A stretch of 25,702 bases of DNA from an uncultured Akkermansia sp. (GCA_905200945.1 CAJKMG010000025.1:1-25702); one strand, 5' to 3'; numbered from the stretch's first letter, positions 16,502 to 24,358 are shown. Made by a program: numbers and translations. Notes: generated by a model from the sequence alone, not told the origin.

Positions 16502-16611
16502 CACTCTCTGCAACGGCGCGCGCCGGATGCTTTCCTACTTTACCAGTCCCGTTGCCGGGACGCAATAAAAGACTTTCCTTTCAAGGATTTTAATGCAAGA
16601 TACGCGCCGTT

Positions 16612-17286
16612 ATGCATGAGTTGATCTCACTTTGGATGTCCTGGGTGCAGGACTGGGGATATGCGGGCGTCATTGTCCTGATGGCCATGGAAAGCTCCAT
16701 CTTCCCCGTTCCCAGTGAAGTGGTCATCCCGCCCGCGGCCATCCTGTCCGCCCAGGCAGGAGCATCCATGAGCTTCTGGGGAGTGGTGGCTGCCGGAACA
16801 TTCGGCTCCTGGCTGGGCTCCGCCATTACCTACGCCGTGGCCCGAATCGTGGGCCGCCCGGTCATCATGCGCTGGGGCAAATTCTTTTTCATGCCTCCCC
16901 ACAAGGTGGAAAAAGCGGAAATCTTCCTTCAGCGGTACGAAGTTTCCGGCGTCTTTTTCGCCCGCCTCCTGCCCGTCATCCGCCATCTCATTTCCATTCC
17001 CGCCGGCATTGTCCGCATGGGCTTCGGAATTTTCTCCATGGTCACCGTGCTCGGCTCATTTGCCTGGTGCACGGTGCTCGCCTGGTACGGGCACCGCATC
17101 GGGGAACGGCATCCGGAACTGCTCAAATCTCCGGAGGAGCTGATCCGTACCGTCAAAAGTGAAAGCCTTCCCCTTATTCTGGCCGTGCTGGTGCTGGCCG
17201 TCTGCTACATACTCATGCTTCGCCTGACGGACCGCAACAAGCCGGAAAAAGCCGCAGCGGACACGCCCGCAGAAAAAGATCAGTAA
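16612..17286 (+). CDS. DedA-family (VTT domain) membrane protein
   Basis: A 224-residue inner-membrane protein of the DedA/Tvp38 superfamily, linked in other bacteria to undecaprenyl-phosphate or phospholipid flipping and membrane homeostasis. Seen here: GYAGVIVLMAMESSIFPVPS with the conserved acidic residue before the re-entrant helix, EVVIPPAA, GSWLGSAITYAVARIVGRP, and the Arg/Pro motif FFARLLPVIRHLISIPAG, followed by hydrophobic helices to ~residue 205 and a charged tail. The second gene begins 18 bases later, suggesting an operon. Substrate is not predictable; flipping of a lipid carrier would fit a neighbouring lpxB but that is inference. Confidence 0.9.
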   Translation: MHELISLWMSWVQDWGYAGVIVLMAMESSIFPVPSEVVIPPAAILSAQAGASMSFWGVVAAGTFGSWLGSAITYAVARIVGRPVIMRWGKFFFMPPHKVEKAEIFLQRYEVSGVFFARLLPVIRHLISIPAGIVRMGFGIFSMVTVLGSFAWCTVLAWYGHRIGERHPELLKSPEELIRTVKSESLPLILAVLVLAVCYILMLRLTDRNKPEKAAADTPAEKDQ

Positions 17287-17304
17287 AAGAGCCCCCTTTT
17301 TCCC

Positions 17305-17820
17305 ATGATCCCTTCCAAGGAAGACCGGGCTGCCCGGGCGCTGGATTATTTCCACCAGGGATATAATTGTTCCCAATCCGTTTTTGCTGCTTTTGCAGAC
17401 GTCTGTGGCCTGACGGAAGAAACAGCCCTGAAACTGTCCTCCCCCCTGGGGGCAGGCATTGGACGCATGAGGGAGGTATGCGGCGCTTTTTGCGGACTGA
17501 GCATGCTGGCGGGAAGCCTGTACGGAAACAGTTCCCCGGAAACCGGAGAAAAGGAAAAAATCTTTTCCCTGGTCCAATCCCTGGCAGCCTCCTTCAAACA
17601 GGAATTCGGCACACTTTACTGCCGGGAACTGCTGGGACTGTCTCCGGAGCGCCTGGCTGCGGAAACGGCGCGCCCCGGAGAAAGAACGGCGGCTTATTAC
17701 GCCTCCCGCCCCTGTGAACGCTGCATTGCCTTCTGCGCCCGCCACGCGGCCGAGCTGGAAGCAAAAGCCCGGCGTCATGAAAACGCCCGGCATCCTTTGC
17801 AGGAAAACCGGGCGCTTTAA
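17305..17820 (+). CDS. C_GCAxxG_C_C family redox protein
   Basis: A 171-residue cysteine-rich protein. Cysteines lie at C22 (GYNCSQSV), C34, C59 and C63 (GIGRMREVCGAFCG, the variant GCAxxG core), one in LYCRELLG near residue 106, and three in PCERCIAFCARH near the end. This spacing is that of the C_GCAxxG_C_C family, thought to bind metal or act in redox reactions, often near oxidoreductases; no biochemical role is firmly established. It follows the DedA gene by 18 bases and is convergent with the ferritin-like gene, leaving 17 bases between the stops. A weak GC stem overlaps the stop at 17784-17814. Confidence 0.82.
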   Translation: MIPSKEDRAARALDYFHQGYNCSQSVFAAFADVCGLTEETALKLSSPLGAGIGRMREVCGAFCGLSMLAGSLYGNSSPETGEKEKIFSLVQSLAASFKQEFGTLYCRELLGLSPERLAAETARPGERTAAYYASRPCERCIAFCARHAAELEAKARRHENARHPLQENRAL

Positions 17821-17837
17821 CCAGGCGGGAAGCTCCG

Positions 17838-18182
17838 TCAATGGGCGGCGGAACTGCTGCATGCGCCGTCCGGGCAGGACGCCTTCAACTTGTCAATCTT
17901 TTCATTGGTTTCACCCATCCCCTCGTCATAAAAGCCCTGTTCGTCCGGGGCCAGTACCTGGAGGAGGCGGAGAAATTCGCCCGCGTGTTCCTTTTCCTCA
18001 TTGGAAATATCCAGCAGAACTTCCTGGGCCAGTTTATGGTCTATGGATTCTGCAAGCTGGGTATAAAGCTGGATGGCTTCATATTCCGCTGCAATCATGA
18101 ACCGGATAGCCCTCACCAATTCGCCATGGGTAAGTTTCCGGTTTTCCTTTAATCCGCTAAATGCATTTGTAAATTCAGGCAT
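17838..18182 (-). CDS. Short ferritin-like protein (EncFtn/rubrerythrin-like)
   Basis: A 114-residue protein with two predicted helices carrying iron ligands: AAEYEAIQLY (E33, E35) and ISNEEKEHAGEFL (E63, H66). The two-helix size and the ExxH pattern align by eye with encapsulated ferritin (EncFtn), whose site as I recall it uses E32, E62 and H65; it is less like four-helix rubrerythrins. Half-sites would be completed by dimerisation. The tail CPDGACSSSAAH is not a recognised encapsulin-targeting peptide, and no encapsulin gene is next to it. Likely iron oxidation/storage or peroxide handling in the cytoplasm. ATG start at 18182. Confidence 0.75.
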   Translation of the reverse strand: MPEFTNAFSGLKENRKLTHGELVRAIRFMIAAEYEAIQLYTQLAESIDHKLAQEVLLDISNEEKEHAGEFLRLLQVLAPDEQGFYDEGMGETNEKIDKLKASCPDGACSSSAAH

Positions 18183-18295
18183 GCAGATGGGACCTGATAC
18201 GTAAAACCTTCATTCAATATGCTTTGTCATAATTTTATACAACCGTAGCCTTGAAAACAGTCCTGCGGACAAATTTCCAGCTTTTTTGCCGGAAC

Positions 18296-18330
18296 AAAAA
18301 AGGAACGCCGGGGTCTCTGCCGGCGTTCCT
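18296..18330 (-). terminator. Terminator of the thioredoxin-like gene
   Basis: An 11-bp stem AGGAACGCCGG / CCGGCGTTCCT with an 8-base loop lies just past the end of the leftward gene at 18360. Read leftward it is followed by six T residues. Confidence 0.85.
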
Positions 18331-18359
18331 GTTAATCAAATTCCTCCGGAACAACAGTC

Positions 18360-18863
18360 TTATTTGCCTTCCACAGCCTTGGGTGCGTATTTCTTGAAAA
18401 ATTCAACGTACTGGGCGGGAGTACGGCCGGGGACATAACCCGTGCGGCCCAGCTCCTTGCCATCTGCATCCACCACTACTATGGCCGGAACGCCAGTAAT
18501 TTTATACGTCTTGGCTTCCTTGGACTTGCTGAAATCCGAACTGCCGAATTCAAATTTGACGCCGATAGCCACGCCGTCCATGCCTTGTTTAAAGTCCTTT
18601 TTGGAAAGTATTTCCTTCTCCAGCTTAACACAAAAGCCGCACCAGGAAGTTCCCGTGAAAAGAAGAACAATAGGGAGGCCGGTCTCCGCCGCCTGCTTCT
18701 GAGCGCTCTTCAGGCTCTTGCCCCAGCGGAATTTCACTTTCGCCGCCTTGGCGGCCTTGGCGGCGGCATCCTTGTCCACAGGAACGCTTTGAGCCATGGA
18801 AATGCCGGAAACACTGAACCCCAGCACAGTACACAATGCAAAAATAAAATGTCTGTTCATCAT
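18360..18863 (-). CDS. Exported thioredoxin-fold protein
   Basis: A 167-residue protein with a signal peptide (MMNRHFIFALCTVLGFSVSG, probable cut after SMAQ). A Lys/Ala-rich linker follows, then a thioredoxin domain at ~50-160. The active site is WCGFC (C75, C78), and the cis-proline motif is TGVPAIVVVDADG. Length and layout resemble thioredoxin-family (Thioredoxin_7/DsbE-like) periplasmic proteins. The Phe in CGFC differs from cytoplasmic CGPC. It probably reduces or isomerises disulfides in the periplasm. An ATG one codon in (18860) is equally possible. It is monocistronic with its own terminator. Confidence 0.88.
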   Translation of the reverse strand: MMNRHFIFALCTVLGFSVSGISMAQSVPVDKDAAAKAAKAAKVKFRWGKSLKSAQKQAAETGLPIVLLFTGTSWCGFCVKLEKEILSKKDFKQGMDGVAIGVKFEFGSSDFSKSKEAKTYKITGVPAIVVVDADGKELGRTGYVPGRTPAQYVEFFKKYAPKAVEGK

Positions 18864-19033
18864 ACTCGGTGAAATATTCTTTTCAGACTAGCAAAAATAC
18901 TTTGTATAGAAAGAGAAATCAGCGTCTTCTTCCTGGGAAACGCTTCCGCCCCCTTCCACAAAACGAGGCACCCACAAAAAAAGTATTGCTCTTTCCTCCT
19001 TAATCGGGTAATAATCCGCCCGCACTTACAAAT

Positions 19034-19108
19034 GCGCGGTTAGCTCAGTGGTAGAGCAACACCTTGACATGGTGGAGGTCGTAGGTTCAAATCCTATACC
19101 GCGTACCA
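19034..19108 (+). tRNA. tRNA-Val (GAC)
   Basis: The cloverleaf folds by hand. Acceptor GCGCGGT pairs with ACCGCGT (G-U at the first pair). The D-arm is GCTC…GAGC, and the anticodon loop TTGACAT carries GAC at 19066-19068. The anticodon stem is ACACC/GGTGG with an A-G mismatch at its outer pair, and the T-arm is GTAGG-TTCAAAT-CCTAT. CCA is encoded at the 3' end. Anticodon GAC reads valine GUC/GUU codons. Confidence 0.95.
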
Positions 19109-19116
19109 TTTTTCTT

Positions 19117-19148
19117 AAAACCCCGTTCCTTTCTGGACGGGGTTTTTT
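19117..19148 (+). terminator. Terminator of tRNA-Val
   Basis: The stem AAAACCCCGT / ACGGGGTTTT closes on TCCTTTCTGG and runs into TTTTTT, nine bases after the tRNA CCA end. Confidence 0.9.
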
Positions 19149-19455
19149 ATTGCCGACAGGAGTGATACCCTCTTTTCTCCCGTAACAGGCTTAATTGAAA
19201 AAATGCCGGTATAAAGAAGCGCTCAATGTAAAAGACCAATTTGCGCGAGTAAGAGGAAATACGGGATGTATCCACCTCTTTACTCACTTACGGTGAAAGA
19301 CATGATGAATATTTTACCCCACACGTTTCCCATGCGGGAAAAAATGTTTTTCCAACTTTTTTTGAACATAAGCCCCTTCCCGGGACGCTAATGGTAGGAA
19401 GGCAGTTTAAGGCCCCAGCCCTTACCCCTCCTTCCCTGATGAAACAATGACCATT
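19149..19455. other. Gap between tRNA-Val and phage module; no gene seen
   Basis: AT-richer sequence without a supported frame. This is where a phage attachment site beside the tRNA would be expected, but I found no second copy of the tRNA 3' end elsewhere in the window. Confidence 0.4.
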
Positions 19456-19487
19456 AAAAGCCCGGCGGAAGATCTTCCGCCGGGCTT
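19456..19487 (-). terminator. Terminator of the leftward phage head genes
   Basis: A 30-base perfect palindrome (19458-19487, arms AAGCCCGGCGGAAGA) lies 39 bases past the scaffold gene. Read leftward the stem is followed by TTAATGG, giving a short four-T run. Confidence 0.75.
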
Positions 19488-19526
19488 GCTTCTTATAAAA
19501 CTCCGCTGGTTAAAGCGTCCGGGAAA

Positions 19527-20408
19527 TTAACGAGTGGTCAAACGGTCATATAACTCATTGGCATATTTATGATTGGGGTGATTCACACTCATATACGCCT
19601 CATAAAGAGGGTGGGAAGGATCCGACTCCATCCGCATGGCTTCCTCTGCGGGAGAAGGCACCGCATTTCCTGCATGATGGAGAGGAGCCTCATCAAGCAG
19701 GCGTGACGCCTGGTACAACAGGCGGATTGCATCCGGATTGGAACCGAGCTCCGGATTATCCAGCAAAGCCTCCGCGTCTACTCCTGTTTCAGAGGCGAGC
19801 CGCCGGAGAACGGCGGCAGCCCTGCCCATGTTGCGTTCATAATTGGAACCCCATTCCTGCTGAAGGGACTGTTCCGCCTGCATTTCCATCTCCATCCGGG
19901 CATCTTCCATGTGCTCGCGGGCCTCATCATATGCCTGGGCCATCGTCTCCTGAAGAGCGTTCATTGCCTCCGGCGGCACTCCGTAACGATAGGCCGTGCG
20001 GGCCATGCGTTCTGCCAGGTCAGCATTCCATTCGCTTTCCGGCGTGGATTCTGGACGTTCCAGGCGGTATTCCTCCTCCGACTCCGGCAATCCGGCCAGC
20101 CGGCGGAACCGCGCCATCTGTTCTTCATTCTCCACGCCGGGATAACGTCGCAGGCGTTCCAGCTCCGCGTAACTCTTCGCCAGAGCCGCCGGCGTTTTAA
20201 ACTTGGAAAGAGATTTTTCCATCCCTTTCAACTCATCAAAGCGGGCGTACCAATCCGGAGCAAAACCTCCGTCCTCCCCCAGAAGGGGAGGAAAAGATTC
20301 AGTTGGAACCGCGGTTTCGGACAACGCTTCCGTCTCCGGGGAAACGGCCCCGGAACCCTCCGCATCCCTGAAAGGAGCGGCCATGCTGTTATCTGTGGAA
20401 TCAATCAT
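19527..20408 (-). CDS. Phage capsid scaffolding-like protein
   Basis: A 293-residue acidic, Glu/Ala-rich, mostly helical protein. Its N-terminal third is low-complexity. It then has FKTPAALAKSYAELERLR, a motif common in podovirus scaffold/capsid-assembly proteins, and LPESEEEYRLERPE…GVPPEAMNALQETMAQAYDEA. The tail is SDPSHPLYEAYMSVNHPNHK…LYDRL, as in the family end. Scaffolds guide procapsid assembly and are then lost. It is the last gene of the portal-linker-scaffold run, in T7-like order, but the capsid gene expected next is missing: a terminator follows instead. It overlaps the linker ORF by 8 bases. Confidence 0.75.
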   Translation of the reverse strand: MIDSTDNSMAAPFRDAEGSGAVSPETEALSETAVPTESFPPLLGEDGGFAPDWYARFDELKGMEKSLSKFKTPAALAKSYAELERLRRYPGVENEEQMARFRRLAGLPESEEEYRLERPESTPESEWNADLAERMARTAYRYGVPPEAMNALQETMAQAYDEAREHMEDARMEMEMQAEQSLQQEWGSNYERNMGRAAAVLRRLASETGVDAEALLDNPELGSNPDAIRLLYQASRLLDEAPLHHAGNAVPSPAEEAMRMESDPSHPLYEAYMSVNHPNHKYANELYDRLTTR

Positions 20409-20682
20409 TTTTTTCTTCTTCTGTAGTTTCTTTAATGGCTAATTGGAGCTGGCGGCGGATGTACAGAAAGATCTCCCTGTAAGCATCCCTCCTCATGGCG
20501 TCCAGAGGGTCGTAATTCCCCGGACTGCCTTGAAAAACGGGCAAATCAGTCTGGAAGCGGGCTTCCAGAAAGGAAAGCGCCTCACGCCCGTCCGGGGTGT
20601 CAAACACCCGGAGAAGCTGGCGCCTTTTAAGCCGGGCCTCCCGGACGGAGGCCTCCTGCTGCAATGCCGTATCCTGGTTCAT
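20401..20682 (-). CDS. Small phage protein between portal and scaffold
   Basis: 93 residues, charged, predicted helical (QEASVREARLKRRQLLRVF, then DGREALSFLEARFQTDLPVF). Its ATG overlaps the portal stop by 4 bases (ATGA), and its end overlaps the scaffold start by 8, so it is a real translationally coupled gene. Small proteins with DTPDGREVLAYL-like segments occur at this place in podovirus head operons, but I know no assigned role. Start at 20682 (MNQDTALQQEA). Confidence 0.75.
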   Translation of the reverse strand: MNQDTALQQEASVREARLKRRQLLRVFDTPDGREALSFLEARFQTDLPVFQGSPGNYDPLDAMRRDAYREIFLYIRRQLQLAIKETTEEEKND

Positions 20683-22313
20683 TCCTGAATCGCGGTTAAC
20701 TGGTCAAGCAAGGGATTGAGGGAAGCGTAGGGATCCTCTTCCTCCGGAGCCGGGGAAGCTCCCTGCCGGAGGTCCGCCCGTTCCTTCCGCATGGAGCGAA
20801 CCTCGGCCCAGGGCCTCAGCATGCTCTCCGGGGCGCCGTCCACCCGGGCGGACAGGCGGAAACAGTGGTCCCAGTCCACATGATCCGACAAATCCGGGGC
20901 AGCTTGCATCATCATGTTCAGCCGCTGAAGGCTGCGGTCCATCCCTTCGCTCTGCAAGCGCCTGAGCACCAGGGCAATCTTTGACTGATAGACAACTCTG
21001 GGTTCTCCCACGGCAACGGAACCGTCCCTCCCCTCCCTCAATACCGCACGGGGGGGTCTGGGAAACTTGCCCATACGGAACAGCAGGGAAAAAATGCGTG
21101 TCATTGTGGAATACAGATCACTCACAAACAGCGTGAAGGAAGGAGAAAACATCAAAACGCGCTCATTCTCCCGCGCCATGACCTCTGTGGCGGTCATATT
21201 GCCGTGGTGCCCGCTCCAAAGTTCCAGCATGGGCAGATAGTAGGCGCGGCGTATCGCATCCTGCTTCTGCGCCAGACGGTCCATCCCGACATCATACCTG
21301 CCCTGCGTAGCCCACTCCCGGGGAAGATGAAGGGAAGCAGCCTCCGGGGTAATGACGGTCCTGCCGCCGGCCCGCAAATCCACTTCCCCAATCTGGTTGG
21401 CAAGCTCCAGAATGCGGGGAAAGGCGGCCACCTCGCCAAGAGTGTCCAGAATACGGTTCAGGAACTGCACCTGCTGGATGGCGGGAAACACCAGCCTGCC
21501 GGGAGCCAGACCGTACGGGCCGCTGCCCCACTTCAAAAAGCGGGTTACCAGATAAGGGAACTCCATGTATCCCCCTTCCTCCACGATCACCTGGTCGTCC
21601 AGAGACAGGTAAACGCTTTCAAACGGCATGTGGGAGGCCTGCTCCCTGCGGCGGCTGCGCCGGGTGCGCGGGCGCACCACATGCAGAAACCTCAAAGTCG
21701 TGGCATACGGATTTCCTCCGCGCTCCAGAACTCCCCTGGCCCTGGGCCCCAGAGCTTTCACCCCAAACATGGAGCGCGCCTGATGAGCCGTGTAGGCAAA
21801 CTCCCTGACGTAGGTATCTACCCGGCCTTCCGCATTCTCCGCACAGGCGAACTGTCCGCACGGAATATTGGTGAACAACAGCCTTCCGTCCGAGGATGTG
21901 CCCGTAAACAGGCTTCCGGTCCCCAAAGCCACCCGGTCCAGAAAACACTCATGGATCTCCGTATAAAAATTGGAAACGGACAATTCTTTCAGGGCGATTT
22001 CGGAACACTGGTTATACCAGGCCTCCGCCTCGTCGCCACCCCGGTCGTCCGGAGCCGACCACTTGAACCATACGTCATGGCTGGGCGTAATATAGGACAT
22101 ATGGCCGCTGGCCAGCTTCTGGCATGCCTCCACAGCCGTAGTGTCCGTCATGCGGTCCATGGCGTCCCTGTTGGGCAGGGAAACCTCCCCTTCCCGGTTC
22201 AGGCGGCGAGGCAGCACGTAATCCCTCAGACGGTCCCACCACGTCTCCCATGGCGCGCGCTGGGCGGCCAGGGACTTGTACACGGAATTCAATTCCGCAA
22301 CTCTTTCTTCCAT
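20679..22313 (-). CDS. Phage portal (head-to-tail connecting) protein, T7-like class
   Basis: A 544-residue protein of the Head-tail_con type. The dodecameric portal is the DNA entry/exit ring of the capsid. Family marks: APWETWWDRLRDYVLPRR near residue 20, TTAVEACQKLASGHMSYITP, WFKWSAPDD, ELSVSNFYTEIHECFLDRVA, GTGSLFTGTSSDGRLLFTNI, REFAYTAHQARSMFG, and the later AYYLPMLELWSGHHGNMTAT stem region. Length agrees with the family (about 500-560). No frameshift. The start at 22313 (MEERVAELNSVYKS) lies 8 bases after the small upstream gene. All leftward head genes appear to be one transcription unit. Confidence 0.92.
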   Translation of the reverse strand: MEERVAELNSVYKSLAAQRAPWETWWDRLRDYVLPRRLNREGEVSLPNRDAMDRMTDTTAVEACQKLASGHMSYITPSHDVWFKWSAPDDRGGDEAEAWYNQCSEIALKELSVSNFYTEIHECFLDRVALGTGSLFTGTSSDGRLLFTNIPCGQFACAENAEGRVDTYVREFAYTAHQARSMFGVKALGPRARGVLERGGNPYATTLRFLHVVRPRTRRSRRREQASHMPFESVYLSLDDQVIVEEGGYMEFPYLVTRFLKWGSGPYGLAPGRLVFPAIQQVQFLNRILDTLGEVAAFPRILELANQIGEVDLRAGGRTVITPEAASLHLPREWATQGRYDVGMDRLAQKQDAIRRAYYLPMLELWSGHHGNMTATEVMARENERVLMFSPSFTLFVSDLYSTMTRIFSLLFRMGKFPRPPRAVLREGRDGSVAVGEPRVVYQSKIALVLRRLQSEGMDRSLQRLNMMMQAAPDLSDHVDWDHCFRLSARVDGAPESMLRPWAEVRSMRKERADLRQGASPAPEEEDPYASLNPLLDQLTAIQE

Positions 22314-22321
22314 AGCGGCGC

Positions 22322-22537
22322 CTATCCCAGAGTTTTCCTAAGCAGAGTACGAGGATTGACCTCCCCCTGCCCGGCGGAAGAGTGACGGCGCGCCAGAATG
22401 GTGGAAATCATTCCCTGCCTCTGCCGTTCCCGGGCCTGATAATCTTCCCCTACGTCTTGTTCCACGCTCTCCGCCTTCACCGGAATGGTTTGCTCCGGAG
22501 CAGAAGCGGAAGGAGTGGACGGTTTCATGAATCCCAT
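22322..22537 (-). CDS. Small conserved phage structural-module protein
   Basis: 71 residues. The first half is Pro/Ser/Ala-rich; the C-terminal half RERQRQGMISTILARRHSSA…NPRTLLRKTLG resembles a small protein found beside portal genes in many phages, with an R-x-RxG-x-x-STIL…KTLLG type ending. It begins MGFMKPS at 22537 and ends 8 bases before the portal start, so it leads the leftward operon. Function unknown. Confidence 0.7.
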   Translation of the reverse strand: MGFMKPSTPSASAPEQTIPVKAESVEQDVGEDYQARERQRQGMISTILARRHSSAGQGEVNPRTLLRKTLG

Positions 22538-22853
22538 AGTTTCTTTTGTTTTCTATTTATGGTTGACACTGGTTCCCTTTCCCTTCTGCCGGATATAAGG
22601 CATCCAGAGGATGCCGGACGCCCGCCTCACAGACAATCCATGCGGCGGGAGCGTTCTTTTCCCATGGAAGGAAAGGGAGCTCTCCCCACCTGCCCGGACA
22701 ATCCGGGCAAGTGCTTGCATTTATCAAATAAACAAATCGGCAAAAAATGCACCTGAGGAAAAAACAGACGCATACATGCCACTGGTGGCATTAACGAGGG
22801 TGTCACCAAACGTGATGCATTCCGCATCCGTTTCCTCCAAAACATAAGGCACT
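22538..22853. other. Divergent control region of the phage module
   Basis: The 316 bases separate the two opposed phage groups and should hold both promoters. The frames crossing it on both strands lack family resemblance and ribosome sites. A TTGACA at 22563-22568 has no properly spaced -10 partner. AT-rich TTGCATTTATCAAATAAAC at 22715-22733 is the most promoter-like stretch. No operator symmetry stood out. Confidence 0.4.
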
Positions 22854-23474
22854 ATGATCAATGAATCCTTACTCCAGCCGGATACGCCATCCGCGCTGGA
22901 CATCTGCAACGCGGCCCTCTCCAAAATAGGGGAGGCACCTCTGGACGCGCTGATTGCCAATGAATCCACGGCATCCCGCCTTTGCGTTCTTCATTACCAT
23001 CCGGCCCGCAGGGAAACCCTTTGCATGGCGCGCTGGACCTTCGCCGCCACGCAAACCACGCTGGACTCCGTTTCCGCACAGGCGCCCAATTCCCTGACTC
23101 CCTATCAATTCACGCTGCCCGCAGACTGCCTGCGCGTGCTGGATGTGGAATGCTCGGAATGGAAAATGCAGGGACGCCGCATTCATGCTTCCTGCGCCCC
23201 GCTGCCCCTAAGCTACATTGCCGATATTGAAAACGCCGACCAATTCGATCCCCTCTTCATGGATGCGCTGGCCACCCGGCTGGCGGAAAAACTGGCCATG
23301 CCCCTGACGGGCAACCAAAGCCTGCGCCAGAATCTTAACCAGGAATTCCATAAAATCATTCTTCCTCAGGCGGCAACCGTCAATGCGGTGCAGTGCTTTT
23401 CCAATGATTCCCACCCGCTGCTGGATTTGCTGCGAAAAATCAAATCTCCCTCTTGCCCGGAAGAATGTGAATAA
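22854..23474 (+). CDS. Phage head-tail adaptor / tail tubular protein A-like
   Basis: 206 residues. SALDICNAALSKIGEAPLDAL, then a Tyr/Arg-rich YHPARRETLCMARWTFA and LPADCLRVLDVE, is the signature of T7 gp11-like (tail tubular A) and related gp4/gp6-type adaptors. These sit between portal and tail nozzle. The C-terminal part (DALATRLAEKLAMPLTGNQSLRQ) also fits. A TAAGG ribosome site precedes the ATG at 22854. It is on the strand opposite the portal, unlike an intact podovirus, where both are co-directional. Confidence 0.8.
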   Translation: MINESLLQPDTPSALDICNAALSKIGEAPLDALIANESTASRLCVLHYHPARRETLCMARWTFAATQTTLDSVSAQAPNSLTPYQFTLPADCLRVLDVECSEWKMQGRRIHASCAPLPLSYIADIENADQFDPLFMDALATRLAEKLAMPLTGNQSLRQNLNQEFHKIILPQAATVNAVQCFSNDSHPLLDLLRKIKSPSCPEECE

Positions 23475-23518
23475 CATGAGAATAATAAGCAAATAACATA
23501 ATAATAAATTGTGAATAC

Positions 23519-23818
23519 ATGCTCATGAAAGCACTGGATTTCATACAGATATTTGCCTCCAACGTCCGCAGGCTGGACTTCCGCCTCAGCAGTGCCCAGG
23601 TCATCCTGGCCGTCATTGCCGGGTACAGGCGCCACAGCACCATTACGGAAGCTACACGCCTGCACCCCAATACCGTCACCAATATCCTGCAGGATCTCAT
23701 TGCGCAGGGATATGTCAACCGTATTGGAGACAGCCGCCCTTATGTTTACCGGCCCACTGCGGATGGAGAACAGCTTGCCGGAAACCTGCTGGACAAAAAT
23801 ACATTCCCCGGCACATGA
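23519..23818 (+). CDS. Winged helix-turn-helix protein, MarR-like
   Basis: 99 residues. SSAQVILAVIAGYRRHSTIT begins the helices, the recognition helix is probably HPNTVTNILQDLIAQGY, and a wing follows (VNRIGDSRPYVYRPTADGEQL). This is the compact MarR/ArsR-type DNA-binding fold. It may be a phage repressor or, in this position, a DNA-recognition component of packaging; sequence alone does not decide. ATG at 23519, with a second in-frame ATG at 23525. It overlaps the next gene by 4 bases (ATGA), indicating coupling. Confidence 0.7.
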   Translation: MLMKALDFIQIFASNVRRLDFRLSSAQVILAVIAGYRRHSTITEATRLHPNTVTNILQDLIAQGYVNRIGDSRPYVYRPTADGEQLAGNLLDKNTFPGT

Positions 23819-24078
23819 ACAATCCCCTGCTCAGTACGGAAGAAAAACGCCGCTGGCTGGCCCGCGTTTTCCGGGACGAGGACGGAGAATACTCTCAGGC
23901 AGACAAATTCAAGGCGCTGGTGGAAGACACCAAACTGGCGGCCCTTCAGCAGGAAGAGGAGGAATTCAAACGCCAGCGGGAAATAGGCGCCGCACCGCAG
24001 GACCCCATCCTGGCTCTGCTCCAGGCCATTCCTCCTGCGGAGCTCAACCTGCATCAGCACCCCCTTTCTGAAAAATAA
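23815..24078 (+). CDS. Small phage protein, terminase-small-subunit-like
   Basis: 87 residues. LSTEEKRRWLARVFRDEDGE… DKFKALVEDTKLAALQ resembles the family L-T-x-EEKR-x-x-LA-x-V-x-R…DKLKAL-x-L-x-x-KLAG seen in small proteins next to phage terminase genes. A charged coiled-coil-like middle (QQEEEEFKRQRE) and a Pro-rich end follow. Coupled to the winged-helix gene by ATGA. If the likeness holds, the two could be a split DNA-recognition unit for packaging, but no large terminase is in the window. Confidence 0.55.
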   Translation: MNNPLLSTEEKRRWLARVFRDEDGEYSQADKFKALVEDTKLAALQQEEEEFKRQREIGAAPQDPILALLQAIPPAELNLHQHPLSEK

Positions 24079-24291
24079 ATAGAGGAATTAACTGACAAGC
24101 CTTCCAGCCTCAAAAATCCTGGAATTTTTTTAAAAATTGTGTTCTTTAAGGAGTTGAAACGTAGCAACACTTTGTAGAAAAATTATCAAGCATTGTGGAA
24201 AAACGCCCTTGCCTCCCCCTGCGCTATGTCTGCAACATTGTTGTCATCCCCTTGCAAGAGGACAACAGGCCGTCCCAGCCCACCGCCTCGT

Positions 24292-24324
24292 CGTTCTCTT
24301 CATGCACTCTGCAAGGAGTGCGAC
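24292..24324 (-). repeat. Decayed terminal CRISPR repeat
   Basis: The 33 bases align with the array repeat. The right part (GGAGTGCGAC) is intact, but the left third and the loop are changed; the loop reads GCA where intact copies have TTGC, and the stem still forms. It lies one spacer length (34 bases) from the first intact repeat. Decay at this end marks the leader-distal, oldest side. The 24079-24291 stretch left of it has no gene. Confidence 0.8.
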
Positions 24325-24358
24325 GGGTTTGTGCTGCCTCTGACGGCGGGCAACACGG

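Larger units (their letters stand above)
19527..24078. mobile_element. Defective podovirus-like prophage remnant (head/connector module)
   Basis: Seven phage-type genes in two opposed groups: leftward 22537-19527 (small conserved protein, portal, linker ORF, scaffold) and rightward 22854-24078 (head-tail adaptor, winged helix, terminase-small-like). No integrase, major capsid, large terminase, tail fibre or lysis gene is visible, so it cannot make particles alone from what is seen here. It begins 420 bases after tRNA-Val and ends 214 bases before the decayed end of the CRISPR array. Limits are those of the genes, not of mapped att sites. Confidence 0.65.

Noticed and set aside
19084..19108. 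tRNA-Val 3' end as an attachment site for the phage module
   Set aside because: I looked for a second copy of the tRNA 3' sequence around 24.0-24.3 kb and elsewhere in the window and saw none; no integrase is present.
22563..22599. Sigma-70-like promoter (TTGACA and TATAAG)
   Set aside because: The two hexamers are 25 bases apart, too far for a standard promoter.
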